From contig NZ_RBKU01000001.1 of assembly GCF_003633615.1 (NCBI RefSeq), positions 496,001 through 560,000 of the forward strand: a stretch of 64,000 bases of DNA, read 5' to 3'. The position numbers and the translations under genes were made by a program. Positions within the stretch are counted from its first letter, which is position 1; each line of letters opens with the position of its first letter. Positions 8,388 to 16,663 of this stretch are shown one piece after another. Origin of the DNA: Mucilaginibacter gracilis. GTDB lineage: Bacteria; Bacteroidota; Bacteroidia; Sphingobacteriales; Sphingobacteriaceae. The notes beneath the pieces were generated by a model. The model worked only from the letters and a program-made list of their open reading frames with translations. It had not been told where the DNA came from and searched no databases.

Positions 8388-9029
8388 ATGGAAACCGAAC
8401 AAATAAATATAGCAATTGTAGACGACCATACCCTTTTCAGAAACGGTATAGCCGCCTTAATGAGCGAATTTAACGAACTGAGGGTTGTTTTCGATGCCGA
8501 AAACGGCAAGCAACTACAACAAATGCTGCTAAACCACCCCCAGCCGCAAGTAATATTGATGGATATAAACATGCCCGTGATGGATGGTTACGAAACCACC
8601 AAATGGCTCAAAGCAAAATATCCGCAAATAAAGGTACTTGCCCTTAGCATGTTTGAAGATGATAAGGCCGTTATACAAATGATAAAATGCGGTGCCGGTG
8701 GCTATGTACTTAAAGAATCAAAACCGCGCGAACTTTTGGAAGCTATTAAATCCATCTATAACAAGGGTAGCTACCTTAACGAAATGGTTTCGGGCAAACT
8801 CATCCGCTCCATTACCGATGTGGAAACGTTGCCACATATCTCAAAAAAAGAGGAAGAATTTTTACGCCTGTCGTGCTCGGAGTTAACCTATAAAGAAATT
8901 GCCGAAGTAATGTTTGTAAGCCCGCGCACGGTTGATAATTACCGCGAGTCGCTTTTTCAAAAGCTCAACATTAAATCGCGCACGGGCCTGGTTTTATATG
9001 CCATCCAAAACGAAATATTTAAATTTTAA
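8388..9029 (+). CDS. NarL/FixJ-family response regulator
   Basis: 213 aa. Receiver domain at 1-125 with acidic pair DD (12-13), phospho-acceptor Asp59 in VILMDINMP and conserved Lys in YVLKES. The C-terminal LuxR-type helix-turn-helix (about 145-210) contains LSCSELTYKEIAEVMFVSPRTVDNY in pieces typical of the family. Last gene of the 5995-9029 operon and partner of the HisKA_3 kinase. Target genes are unknown; self-regulation of the operon is plausible but no repeated operator was seen. Confidence 0.92.
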   Translation: METEQINIAIVDDHTLFRNGIAALMSEFNELRVVFDAENGKQLQQMLLNHPQPQVILMDINMPVMDGYETTKWLKAKYPQIKVLALSMFEDDKAVIQMIKCGAGGYVLKESKPRELLEAIKSIYNKGSYLNEMVSGKLIRSITDVETLPHISKKEEEFLRLSCSELTYKEIAEVMFVSPRTVDNYRESLFQKLNIKSRTGLVLYAIQNEIFKF

Positions 9030-9418
9030 GCCGGGGCGCCTTAAAAGAGAATTGAAGTAAAAGTAAAACTCGGTGCAATTTGGCTTGTTATTAAAATTGT
9101 TCTGTCTAATTGTCATAGTGTGACTTAATTTCCTGTTTCACGGGTAATTTTTTTAACGGAGTGTTAAAAAACGTTTAATTAATGTTACAGGTGGTGCTTG
9201 CTTTAACCAAAATGGCTGTTTATATTTACGGTGCAGCCCCGCTTTGTTTTACATAAAAGCTTAATTTATTAATAATTGCATGTTATATCATTGTAATGTC
9301 TGTTTTAATAACAAAAATAAGCTTGGCAGCGTTGTTGATATTGTTAAAGAAAATTACGTGCTAATAATAGAAACTATTTTATAGATTAGGACGTTCAAAC
9401 ATTTGAAAGGTATATTAT
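9030..9418. other. Leader/promoter region of clpC
   Basis: 389 bp without a credible ORF. It should contain the clpC promoter, probably with a long leader. I see AT-rich stretches but no CtsR-like heptanucleotide repeats and no CIRCE element, the usual clpC controls in Firmicutes. The preceding operon has no strong terminator hairpin here. Confidence 0.4.
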
Positions 9419-11959
9419 ATGGAAGCTAAATTTTCGCCCCGTGTTAAAGACGTGATCTCGTACAGCAGAGAGGAAGCCCTTCGCCTTGGGCATGATTATA
9501 TAGGTACGGAGCACCTTTTATTAGGGCTCATCCGCGATGGCGACGGGGTTGCTATTAAACTGCTTAAAAGTTTAGCTGTTGATACCGCCCGTTTGCGCCG
9601 CGCTATAGAAGACGCTGTAAAGGGAACATCAGGCACTAACGTTAATATTGGTAGCATCCCGCTAACCAAACAAGCCGAAAAGGTATTGAAAATAACCTAT
9701 CTGGAAGCTAAAATATTTAAAAGCGACGTTATTGGCACCGAGCATTTATTGTTATCAATACTGCGCGATGAAGATAACATTGCATCGCAAATTTTAATGC
9801 AGTTTAACGTGAACTATGAGGTATTTAAAGGCGAAGTTGACTCGCATAAAAACGATGTAACGGACGAAATGCCCGGATCACCAACCGGAGGCGACGATGA
9901 TTTCCGCGAGGAAGAATCGTTCAGCCAGCCTAAAAAAGTATCCGATATCAAATCAAAAACACCGGTTCTTGATAATTTTGGCCGCGATTTAACCAAGGCT
10001 GCCGAAGATGGCAAGCTTGACCCAATTGTTGGCCGCGAAAAAGAAATTGAAAGAGTATCGCAAATACTATCGCGCCGTAAAAAAAACAATCCTATATTAA
10101 TAGGTGAGCCGGGTGTTGGTAAAAGTGCAATTGCCGAAGGTTTGGCATTACGCATTGTACAACGCAAGGTATCGCGCGTGTTGTTTAACAAACGCGTTGT
10201 TACGCTTGATTTAGCTTCGCTTGTTGCCGGTACAAAATACCGCGGCCAGTTTGAAGAGCGTATGAAAGCAGTAATGAACGAACTTGAAAAATCGCCGGAT
10301 GTTATTTTGTTTATCGACGAGATACATACTATAGTTGGCGCAGGTGGTGCTTCTGGTTCTTTAGATGCATCAAACATGTTTAAACCTGCCCTGGCCCGTG
10401 GCGAGATACAATGCATTGGCGCAACTACTTTAGATGAGTACCGCCAGTACATTGAAAAAGATGGCGCGTTAGACCGTCGTTTCCAAAAGGTTATGGTTGA
10501 ACCTGCTACTCCCGATGAAACTATCGAAATTTTAACCCGCATTAAGGATAAGTACGAAGAGCACCATGGTGTTACATACACGCCCGAAGCTATTAATGCC
10601 TGCGTTGCCTTAACAGCACGTTACATAACCGACAGGTTTTTACCTGATAAGGCTATTGATGCCTTAGACGAATCGGGTTCGCGCGTTCACTTAACCAATA
10701 TACACGTACCACAAAATATATTGGATGTTGAAGCTAAGATAGAGCAGATAAAAATTGAGAAGAACAAAGTAGTACGCAGCCAGAAATACGAAGAAGCAGC
10801 TAAACTGAGGGATACCGAAAAACATTTATTGGAAGAACTTGAACAAGCTAAAGCAGTTTGGGAAGCCGAAACCAAATCAAAACGTTATACCGTTACCGAA
10901 GATAATGTTGCCGAGGTAGTATCAATGATGACAGGCATACCTGTACAACGTGTTGGCCAGGCCGATAGCCAAAAACTGCTTAACATGGCCGAAAAGGTTG
11001 CCGATAAAATTATTGGACAAGATGAAGCCATTAAAAAATTAGCCAAGGCTATACAACGTACCCGTGCAGGTTTAAAAGACCCTAAAAAACCAATTGGCTC
11101 GTTTATATTTTTAGGCCCAACCGGTGTTGGTAAAACCGAGCTTGCCAAAGAGCTTGCCCGTTTTATGTTTGATACCGAAGATGCGCTGATACAGATTGAC
11201 ATGAGCGAATACATGGAGAAATTTGCCGTATCACGTTTAGTAGGTGCGCCTCCGGGCTACGTAGGTTACGAAGAAGGCGGACAGCTAACCGAAAAAGTTA
11301 GGCGCAAACCATACTCGGTAGTGTTATTGGATGAAATTGAAAAAGCTCACCCGGATGTATTTAACATTTTGTTACAGGTGTTAGATGAAGGCCAGCTTAC
11401 AGATTCGTTAGGCCGCAAGGTTGATTTTAGGAACACCATTATCATCATGACATCGAACATTGGCGCACGCCAGTTGAAAGATTTTGGCCAAGGCGTTGGC
11501 TTTAGCACCGCAGCCAAAGTTAATCAGGCCGATTCGCACTCACGTGGTGTTATCGAAAGCGCTTTAAAACGTGCCTTTGCTCCCGAATTTTTAAACCGTA
11601 TTGATGATGTTATTGTGTTTAACTCGTTAGGTAAAGATGAGATATTCAAAATCATCGATATTGAGTTAGCCTCATTATTTGGCAGGGTACATGCTTTAGG
11701 TTACAAAATTGAATTAACCGAAAACGCCAAAGAGTTTATTGCCGAGAAAGGTTTCGACTCGCAATTTGGTGCCAGGCCATTAAAACGAGCCATCCAAAAA
11801 TATCTGGAAGACCCAATTGCCGAAGAGATATTAAAAGGCGAGTTGGTTGAAGGTGATGTAATGGAAGTTGACCACGATAAAGAATCGGGCGAGGTAAAGG
11901 TTATTGGCAAACACTCCGGTGGCGAAAGAAAGCAAGAAGAAGAAGAAAAAAAGGATTAA
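9419..11959 (+). CDS. clpC: ATP-dependent Clp protease ATP-binding subunit ClpC
   Basis: 846 aa Hsp100 unfoldase. Order of parts: two Clp_N repeats (about 1-75 and 78-145), an acidic linker, AAA domain 1 with Walker A GEPGVGKS (about 229-236), a UVR-type coiled middle region with KYEEAAKLRDTEKHL (about 455-475) that marks ClpC rather than ClpA/ClpB, and AAA domain 2 with GPTGVGKT (about 566-573). A GVGF loop after the second Walker B fits the ClpP-docking loop. It feeds substrates to ClpP; clpP is not in this window. The C-terminus ends in a charged K/E tail. Strong terminator follows. Confidence 0.96.
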   Translation: MEAKFSPRVKDVISYSREEALRLGHDYIGTEHLLLGLIRDGDGVAIKLLKSLAVDTARLRRAIEDAVKGTSGTNVNIGSIPLTKQAEKVLKITYLEAKIFKSDVIGTEHLLLSILRDEDNIASQILMQFNVNYEVFKGEVDSHKNDVTDEMPGSPTGGDDDFREEESFSQPKKVSDIKSKTPVLDNFGRDLTKAAEDGKLDPIVGREKEIERVSQILSRRKKNNPILIGEPGVGKSAIAEGLALRIVQRKVSRVLFNKRVVTLDLASLVAGTKYRGQFEERMKAVMNELEKSPDVILFIDEIHTIVGAGGASGSLDASNMFKPALARGEIQCIGATTLDEYRQYIEKDGALDRRFQKVMVEPATPDETIEILTRIKDKYEEHHGVTYTPEAINACVALTARYITDRFLPDKAIDALDESGSRVHLTNIHVPQNILDVEAKIEQIKIEKNKVVRSQKYEEAAKLRDTEKHLLEELEQAKAVWEAETKSKRYTVTEDNVAEVVSMMTGIPVQRVGQADSQKLLNMAEKVADKIIGQDEAIKKLAKAIQRTRAGLKDPKKPIGSFIFLGPTGVGKTELAKELARFMFDTEDALIQIDMSEYMEKFAVSRLVGAPPGYVGYEEGGQLTEKVRRKPYSVVLLDEIEKAHPDVFNILLQVLDEGQLTDSLGRKVDFRNTIIIMTSNIGARQLKDFGQGVGFSTAAKVNQADSHSRGVIESALKRAFAPEFLNRIDDVIVFNSLGKDEIFKIIDIELASLFGRVHALGYKIELTENAKEFIAEKGFDSQFGARPLKRAIQKYLEDPIAEEILKGELVEGDVMEVDHDKESGEVKVIGKHSGGERKQEEEEKKD

Positions 11960-11986
11960 TTGAGCAGTAATTTTGCTTACCAAGCA

Positions 11987-12020
11987 TATACAAAAAGCCC
12001 CTGTTGGGGCTTTTTGTATA
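11987..12020. terminator. Terminator of clpC
   Basis: Perfect 15-bp stem (TATACAAAAAGCCCC / GGGGCTTTTTGTATA), TGTT loop, with a U-rich 3' arm; 28 nt after the clpC stop. Confidence 0.92.
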
Positions 12021-12578
12021 TAACAACTTTGATAATAACTTGATGCCCTATTGATTTCGGAATATCAATAAATTTCGCCTTAGCCCTCCGTTGTTCAATA
12101 CGCAAATTTTGTTGCAAAATGGTATTTTCCCCAAATTACCAACACCTGTGCAATCCCTTTATCATATTCTTTCAAAGTTACGGCTTTAGCAGATTTCAAC
12201 TATAAACTAGGCCTACCCATCCCAAGGGTTCATCAGCATAGCCACGGCCAGCTGGGTAGCTTAACCGCGGAATAATAAAAGCCTTAGAGCGGGGAATAGC
12301 AATATAATAACGGTTTGGCCAGCGCCGTATGGTGTTCATAGTTATTAGACCTAACAATAGCCCGTCAAATAAACAGATTGCATGGGTGTTCCCAAAAGTC
12401 GTCCGTTTCAACCGTAACGCTATCAAACCATTCATCTATCTCATCCGAAAATTCCATTAATTCTCTACTCATGGCAAACTGTTTAATAATAGCAAAACTA
12501 CCATAATATACACAAAGAAATGTGAGCAGGCTCACCTTGATCACTGTCCTTTATCATTTTCCCTCGTCAGTATAAATA
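12021..12578. other. Gene-poor interval with possible gene remnant
   Basis: No intact gene. On the minus strand a short frame from ATG 12472 encodes 35 residues (begins MSRELMEFSDEIDEW) and stops at 12365. An overlapping frame stays open 12435-12196 with protein-like text (IPRSKAFIIPRLSYPAGRGY). Together they could be a frameshifted remnant of one gene. A 6-bp inverted repeat GTGAGC-AG-GCTCAC lies at 12522-12535, close upstream of the next gene's promoter. Confidence 0.3.
12196..12472 (-). pseudogene. Possible decayed small gene (frameshifted)
   Basis: Two overlapping minus-strand frames: residues 1-35 from ATG 12472 in one frame, and an open stretch of 79 codons (12435-12196) in another ending RGYADEPLGWVGLVYS. 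The first has normal acidic composition (EFSDEIDEWFDSVTVETDD). I do not recognise a family, and both could be chance. Listed because the interval otherwise holds nothing. Confidence 0.2.
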
Positions 12579-12586
12579 TAGCTTTG
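12579..12586 (+). promoter_or_regulatory. -7 promoter box of the aldehyde dehydrogenase gene
   Basis: TAGCTTTG matches TAnnTTTG, 24 nt before the ATG at 12611. It overlaps a possible upstream TTG start at 12584, which is why the ATG at 12611 is preferred. Confidence 0.55.
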
Positions 12587-12610
12587 TATAACATTAAAAA
12601 TCAAATTAAA

Positions 12611-14014
12611 ATGGAAACAGTAGCTAAGGTATCGCCTATTAAAACCATAAACCCATTTAATAATGAGTTGGTTAAATCTTTCGATGTGATGACCGAAGAA
12701 CAGATTGATTCAAAGATTGCTCTTGCTGATGAGGCGTTCCAAAAATGGAAAAATACCCCAAAAACGGAACGGGCGCAGCTTTTATACCGTGTCGCGCATA
12801 TCATGCGTGTAAAATCAGTTCAACTGGCAAATTTGGCCACGCTGGAAATGGGGAAATTAGTGAAAGAAAGCCGGGCAGAAGTGGAACTATGTGCTGCCAT
12901 ATTTGACTATTACGCTGAGCACGGCGAACGGTTTCTGGCCGATCAGCCCCTTGAAACTCCTCAAGGCTCCGCATTTCTGAGTTACGAGCCAATCGGTGTG
13001 TTGCTCAGTATACAACCCTGGAATTTTCCTTTTTACCAAATCACCCGTTCGGCAGCGCCACACCTGATGGCCGGTAATACCATGCTGTTGAAACACGCAT
13101 CAAATGTGCCCCAATGCGCACAGATTATGGAAGATATTTTTACAGAAGCCGGTTTTCCTAAAGGTGTTTACCAGAACTTGTTTATACCGGGCAGTAAAAT
13201 AGATAGTTTGATAGCCGATAAGCGGATTAAAGCCGTAACATTTACCGGCAGCGAACCTGCTGGCTCGTCTATTGCCGCGGCTGCCGGTAAATATATCAAA
13301 AAATCCACTTTAGAACTGGGCGGTAGCGATGCATTTGTGGTGCTGGATGATGCTGATGTAGAAAAAGCTGCCGAGGCCGCTGTACGCGGCCGGATGTGGA
13401 ATGCCGGCCAGGTATGTGTGTCGCCTAAGAGAGTAATAGTTGAAGAGGCAGTGGCAGACCTATTTCTGGAAAAAGTCAAAACTAAGTTTGCCGCGTTAAA
13501 AGTAGGAAATCCGACGGATGAACAAACTGACCTCGCTCCATTAAGCAGTGAAAAAGCAGTGGAGGATGTAATTAAACAAGTTCAAAAAGCTGTTGAACAG
13601 GGAGCAAAAGTAATAACCGGCGGACATCGTATCGATCGCCCGGGCGCTTTTATGGAGCCTACCATCCTGACCGACATACAGCCAGGAACCGACGCATATC
13701 AGGAAGAAATTTTTGGCCCGGTTTTCATGTTTTACAGGGTAAAGAACGAGCAGGCCGCCATTAACCTGGCAAATGCAACCGACTTTGGCCTTGGAGGCAG
13801 CGTATTCAGCTCCAATAATGAAAGGGCAGTGCAGGTGGCCAGAAAGATAGAAACAGGTATGGTTTACATCAACCACGTAACCGGGATAGCCCCTGAATTG
13901 CCTTTTGGCGGCACCAAACATTCTGGTTATGGCAGGGAACAATCTCCTGCAGCCATCTACGAATTTGTTAATGCTAAATTGATTAGGGTAACCACACCCG
14001 ATAGTGCTTACTAA
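12611..14014 (+). CDS. NAD(P)-dependent aldehyde dehydrogenase (succinate-semialdehyde type)
   Basis: 467 aa, the ALDH superfamily. Visible landmarks: PWNFP (136-140), FTGS (211-214), general base Glu235 in LELGG, nucleophile Cys269 in GQVCVSPKR, and the C-terminal PELPFGGTKHSGYGRE. Oxidises an aldehyde to its acid with NAD(P)+. The short N-terminus and motif wording resemble the GabD/YneI succinate-semialdehyde group common in Bacteroidota, but the substrate is not certain. It is followed by its own terminator and then an alcohol dehydrogenase, so the pair could take an alcohol to an acid while the transhydrogenase downstream balances NADH/NADPH. Confidence 0.88.
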   Translation: METVAKVSPIKTINPFNNELVKSFDVMTEEQIDSKIALADEAFQKWKNTPKTERAQLLYRVAHIMRVKSVQLANLATLEMGKLVKESRAEVELCAAIFDYYAEHGERFLADQPLETPQGSAFLSYEPIGVLLSIQPWNFPFYQITRSAAPHLMAGNTMLLKHASNVPQCAQIMEDIFTEAGFPKGVYQNLFIPGSKIDSLIADKRIKAVTFTGSEPAGSSIAAAAGKYIKKSTLELGGSDAFVVLDDADVEKAAEAAVRGRMWNAGQVCVSPKRVIVEEAVADLFLEKVKTKFAALKVGNPTDEQTDLAPLSSEKAVEDVIKQVQKAVEQGAKVITGGHRIDRPGAFMEPTILTDIQPGTDAYQEEIFGPVFMFYRVKNEQAAINLANATDFGLGGSVFSSNNERAVQVARKIETGMVYINHVTGIAPELPFGGTKHSGYGREQSPAAIYEFVNAKLIRVTTPDSAY

Positions 14015-14016
14015 TT

Positions 14017-14057
14017 AAAAGCATGAATGGCCGCTGCTTGCGGCCATTCATGCTTTT
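14017..14057. terminator. Terminator after the aldehyde dehydrogenase gene
   Basis: Perfect 18-bp stem AAAAGCATGAATGGCCGC / GCGGCCATTCATGCTTTT with a 5-nt loop; 3 nt past the stop codon. Confidence 0.9.
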
Positions 14058-14137
14058 AGGGCTATTGCCCTATTTTATTAGCCTTTAACCCAAAAAAATA
14101 AAACCAATTTTCTATAACCATTACTTATAAAAAAATT

Positions 14138-15172
14138 ATGATTCCTAAAAAAATGAAAGCAGCCGTCATCCATGCGTTTGGAGAGCCTTTGCATATCGAA
14201 GAAGTGAATGTGAGAGAACCGGGTGAAAACGAAATCCTGGTGAAAGTTATTGCCTGTGGCGTATGCCATACTGATTTGCATGCCTGCCAGGGAGATTGGC
14301 CCGCCAAACCTAAAATGCCGCTAGTTCCGGGCCATGAGGCAATTGGATACGTGGTAGCGCTTGGTCATGGTGTTAACAAAATGAAGGAGGGTGATATTGT
14401 TGGTGTACCCTGGCTTTACAGTGCCTGTGGTTGTTGCGACTATTGTTATACAGGCTGGGAAACTTTATGCGAAAGTCAACAGAACGGCGGCTATAGCGTA
14501 GATGGCGGATTTGCCGAATACGTGGTGGCTGATGCCAGGTATGTTGCGCGCTTTCCATCCAATATAAATTTCACAGAAATGGCACCTATCATTTGTGCCG
14601 GTGTTACCGTTTACAAAGGATTAAAGCAAACAGACGTTAAACCCGGTGAATGGGTAGCTATTTCTGGTATCGGTGGTTTAGGGCACCTGGCGGTGCAATA
14701 TGCCAAAGCAATGGGAATGCATGTTGCAGCGATAGACATCTCTGACGATAAACTAAAACTGGCAAAAGGTTTAGGCGCGGATATTACCGTAAATGCCAAA
14801 GAAAACGATCCGGGTACATTCCTTAAAAAAGAAACTGGTGGCATGCACGGCACACTGGTAACCGCACCCTCTCGGATTGCCTTTAGCCAGGGATTAAGCA
14901 CGCTGCGGCGCAAGGGAGTGCTATCACTAAACGGACTGCCCGCAGGCACGTTCGACCTGTCTATTTTTGACACTGTCATCAACGGCTCTACGATCCGCGG
15001 TTCCATTGTTGGAACACGGAAGGATATGGAAGAAGCCATTGCCTTTGCCGTTGAAGGAAAAGTAAAAGCAACCGTCAAATCCGCCAGGTTGGAAGATATC
15101 AATACGGTATTTGATGATATGAAAAAAGGAGATATCAGCGGCCGGATAGTACTGGAAATAGCCAAACCATAA
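14138..15172 (+). CDS. Zinc-dependent alcohol dehydrogenase (AdhP-like)
   Basis: 344 aa medium-chain dehydrogenase. Catalytic zinc ligands fit Cys43 (GVCHTD), His66 (PGHE) and Cys in MAPIICAG (about 153). The structural-zinc quartet is Cys97, 100, 103 and 111. The Rossmann motif GIGGLGHLAVQYAK is at about 175-190. Family: propanol-preferring/ethanol-active class, interconverting primary alcohols and aldehydes with NAD(H). A second Met (MKAAV, 15 nt later) is an alternative start. Followed 34 bp later by the transhydrogenase genes, so possibly the first gene of that operon. Confidence 0.92.
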   Translation: MIPKKMKAAVIHAFGEPLHIEEVNVREPGENEILVKVIACGVCHTDLHACQGDWPAKPKMPLVPGHEAIGYVVALGHGVNKMKEGDIVGVPWLYSACGCCDYCYTGWETLCESQQNGGYSVDGGFAEYVVADARYVARFPSNINFTEMAPIICAGVTVYKGLKQTDVKPGEWVAISGIGGLGHLAVQYAKAMGMHVAAIDISDDKLKLAKGLGADITVNAKENDPGTFLKKETGGMHGTLVTAPSRIAFSQGLSTLRRKGVLSLNGLPAGTFDLSIFDTVINGSTIRGSIVGTRKDMEEAIAFAVEGKVKATVKSARLEDINTVFDDMKKGDISGRIVLEIAKP

Positions 15173-15206
15173 CCCGAGCTGCTAAGGCTAATTTAATTAT
15201 CTACTT

Positions 15207-16328
15207 ATGATAACAATAGGTATACTGAGAGAGCCGTCTTTGGAGGCCCGGGTTTCTATGCTTTCGGCCGAAGTTGCGGCGCTGGTTAAAAGCGGCTGTA
15301 TTGTATGGGTAGAAAGTGGTGCGGGATTAAAATCATTTTGTTCTGACACTGAATATGCATCAAGCGGTGCTATTATTAAGTCAAGGTCTGAGGTGTTAGC
15401 AACTGCCCACATTATTTTGAGCATCAACGGCAATGATATCCCGGCGCTTTTAAAAGGCAAAGTGCTTATTGGTATTTACCAGCCTTTAGCAAATGTACAA
15501 CTCATTGAAGCCTGGAAGCAACAAAACCTAACGGTTTTCAGCCTGGATATGCTTCCCCGCATCACCCGGGCGCAAAGTATGGATGTATTAAGTTCTCAGG
15601 CCAATATAGCCGGTTATAAAGCAGTATTACTTGCGGCATCAATATTCCCTCATTACTTACCCATGATGATGACCGCAGCGGGGAGTGTACCACCGGCTAA
15701 GGTAATGATTATTGGGGCGGGTGTTGCAGGGCTCCAGGCCATAGCCACGGCAAGGCGTTTAGGCGCGGTTGTTGAAGTTTTTGATACCCGCCCCGAGGTA
15801 AAGGAAGAGGTGATGAGCCTGGGTGGCCGGTTTATTGAAGTTGAAGGAGCAGCGGATGCTTCTAAAGCAGGTGGCTACGCGGTAGAACAAAACGCGGAGT
15901 TTCAGCAAAGGCAGAAAGCAAGTATTGCAGAGCATATTAAAAAAACAGATATTTTAATCACCACCGCATTGATACGTGGCAAAAAAGCTCCGGTATTGGT
16001 AACCAGGGAAATGGTAGCTGCAATGAAGCCAGGCTCTGTTATCATCGACCTGGCTTCGGCCACGGGGGGCAATACCGAAGTTACTGTGGATAACGCAACT
16101 ATTCAATGCGGAACTGTAACCGTGATAGGGAATAGCAACCTTGCCGCTACACTTCCCGCAGATGCCAGCAAACTCTATGGTAAAAACGTTGCCAGCTTCC
16201 TGGGCCTGCTAATCAATGAAAAGGGTGTTTTAGATGTTAACTCGCAGGATGAAATCATCAGAGCAGCCTGCGTAAGTTCAGTTAGTAAAACAAATTCCCC
16301 GTCAACCTTGAGCCCCATTTCATCATGA
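15207..16328 (+). CDS. pntA: NAD(P) transhydrogenase subunit alpha, part 1 (NAD-binding dI)
   Basis: 373 aa, the soluble NAD(H)-binding domain. N-terminal AlaDh/PNT_N segment with ILREP and the lobe RITRAQSMDVLSSQANIAGYKAV; Rossmann motif GAGVAGLQAIATARRLGA at about 168-185 with the ensuing acidic VEVFD. In this organism the alpha chain is split: the membrane part is the next ORF, which overlaps by 4 bp (ATGA). The complex couples hydride transfer from NADH to NADP+ to proton entry across the inner membrane, supplying NADPH. Confidence 0.94.
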   Translation: MITIGILREPSLEARVSMLSAEVAALVKSGCIVWVESGAGLKSFCSDTEYASSGAIIKSRSEVLATAHIILSINGNDIPALLKGKVLIGIYQPLANVQLIEAWKQQNLTVFSLDMLPRITRAQSMDVLSSQANIAGYKAVLLAASIFPHYLPMMMTAAGSVPPAKVMIIGAGVAGLQAIATARRLGAVVEVFDTRPEVKEEVMSLGGRFIEVEGAADASKAGGYAVEQNAEFQQRQKASIAEHIKKTDILITTALIRGKKAPVLVTREMVAAMKPGSVIIDLASATGGNTEVTVDNATIQCGTVTVIGNSNLAATLPADASKLYGKNVASFLGLLINEKGVLDVNSQDEIIRAACVSSVSKTNSPSTLSPISS

Positions 16329-16663
16329 GCACCTTACTTAATTTTATTCACGACAACCTTGACATGTTTTATATTGTCATTTTGTCGATTTTCCTGGGTA
16401 TCGAAGTCATCTCGCAGGTTCCATCAGTATTGCACACCCCACTAATGAGCGGTGCAAACGCCATTCACGGGGTAATCATTATCGGTGCTATTATCGCCAT
16501 CGGCGAGACAGCACCTGATAATTACCCTGCGCTCATAATAGGCTTTTTGGCTGTTGTAGTAGGTACACTTAACGTTGTAGGGGGCTTTGTGGTTACCGAC
16601 AGGATGCTGGAAATGTTTAAAAAGCGAAAACCAACAACCACAAAAACCAGCCACAATGTATAA
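16325..16663 (+). CDS. NAD(P) transhydrogenase subunit alpha, part 2 (membrane)
   Basis: 112 aa with three to four hydrophobic helices (about 13-33, 45-63, 68-90). Contains SQVPSVLHTPLMSGANAIHG, the signature of the PntA C-terminal proton-channel domain (PNTB_4TM). Start codon overlaps the stop of the upstream subunit (ATGA), and its end overlaps the start of pntB by 8 bp, showing tight translational coupling of the three subunits. Ends with a Lys/Thr-rich cytoplasmic tail. Confidence 0.93.
   Translation: MSTLLNFIHDNLDMFYIVILSIFLGIEVISQVPSVLHTPLMSGANAIHGVIIIGAIIAIGETAPDNYPALIIGFLAVVVGTLNVVGGFVVTDRMLEMFKKRKPTTTKTSHNV

Noticed and set aside
9814-10581. 255-codon open frame on the minus strand inside clpC
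   Set aside because: Antisense shadow of a strongly supported gene; its text is Ser/Arg-rich low-quality protein with no motif.
14611-15165. 184-codon open frame antisense to the alcohol dehydrogenase gene
   Set aside because: Shadow frame; the dehydrogenase on the plus strand has all its zinc and Rossmann motifs.
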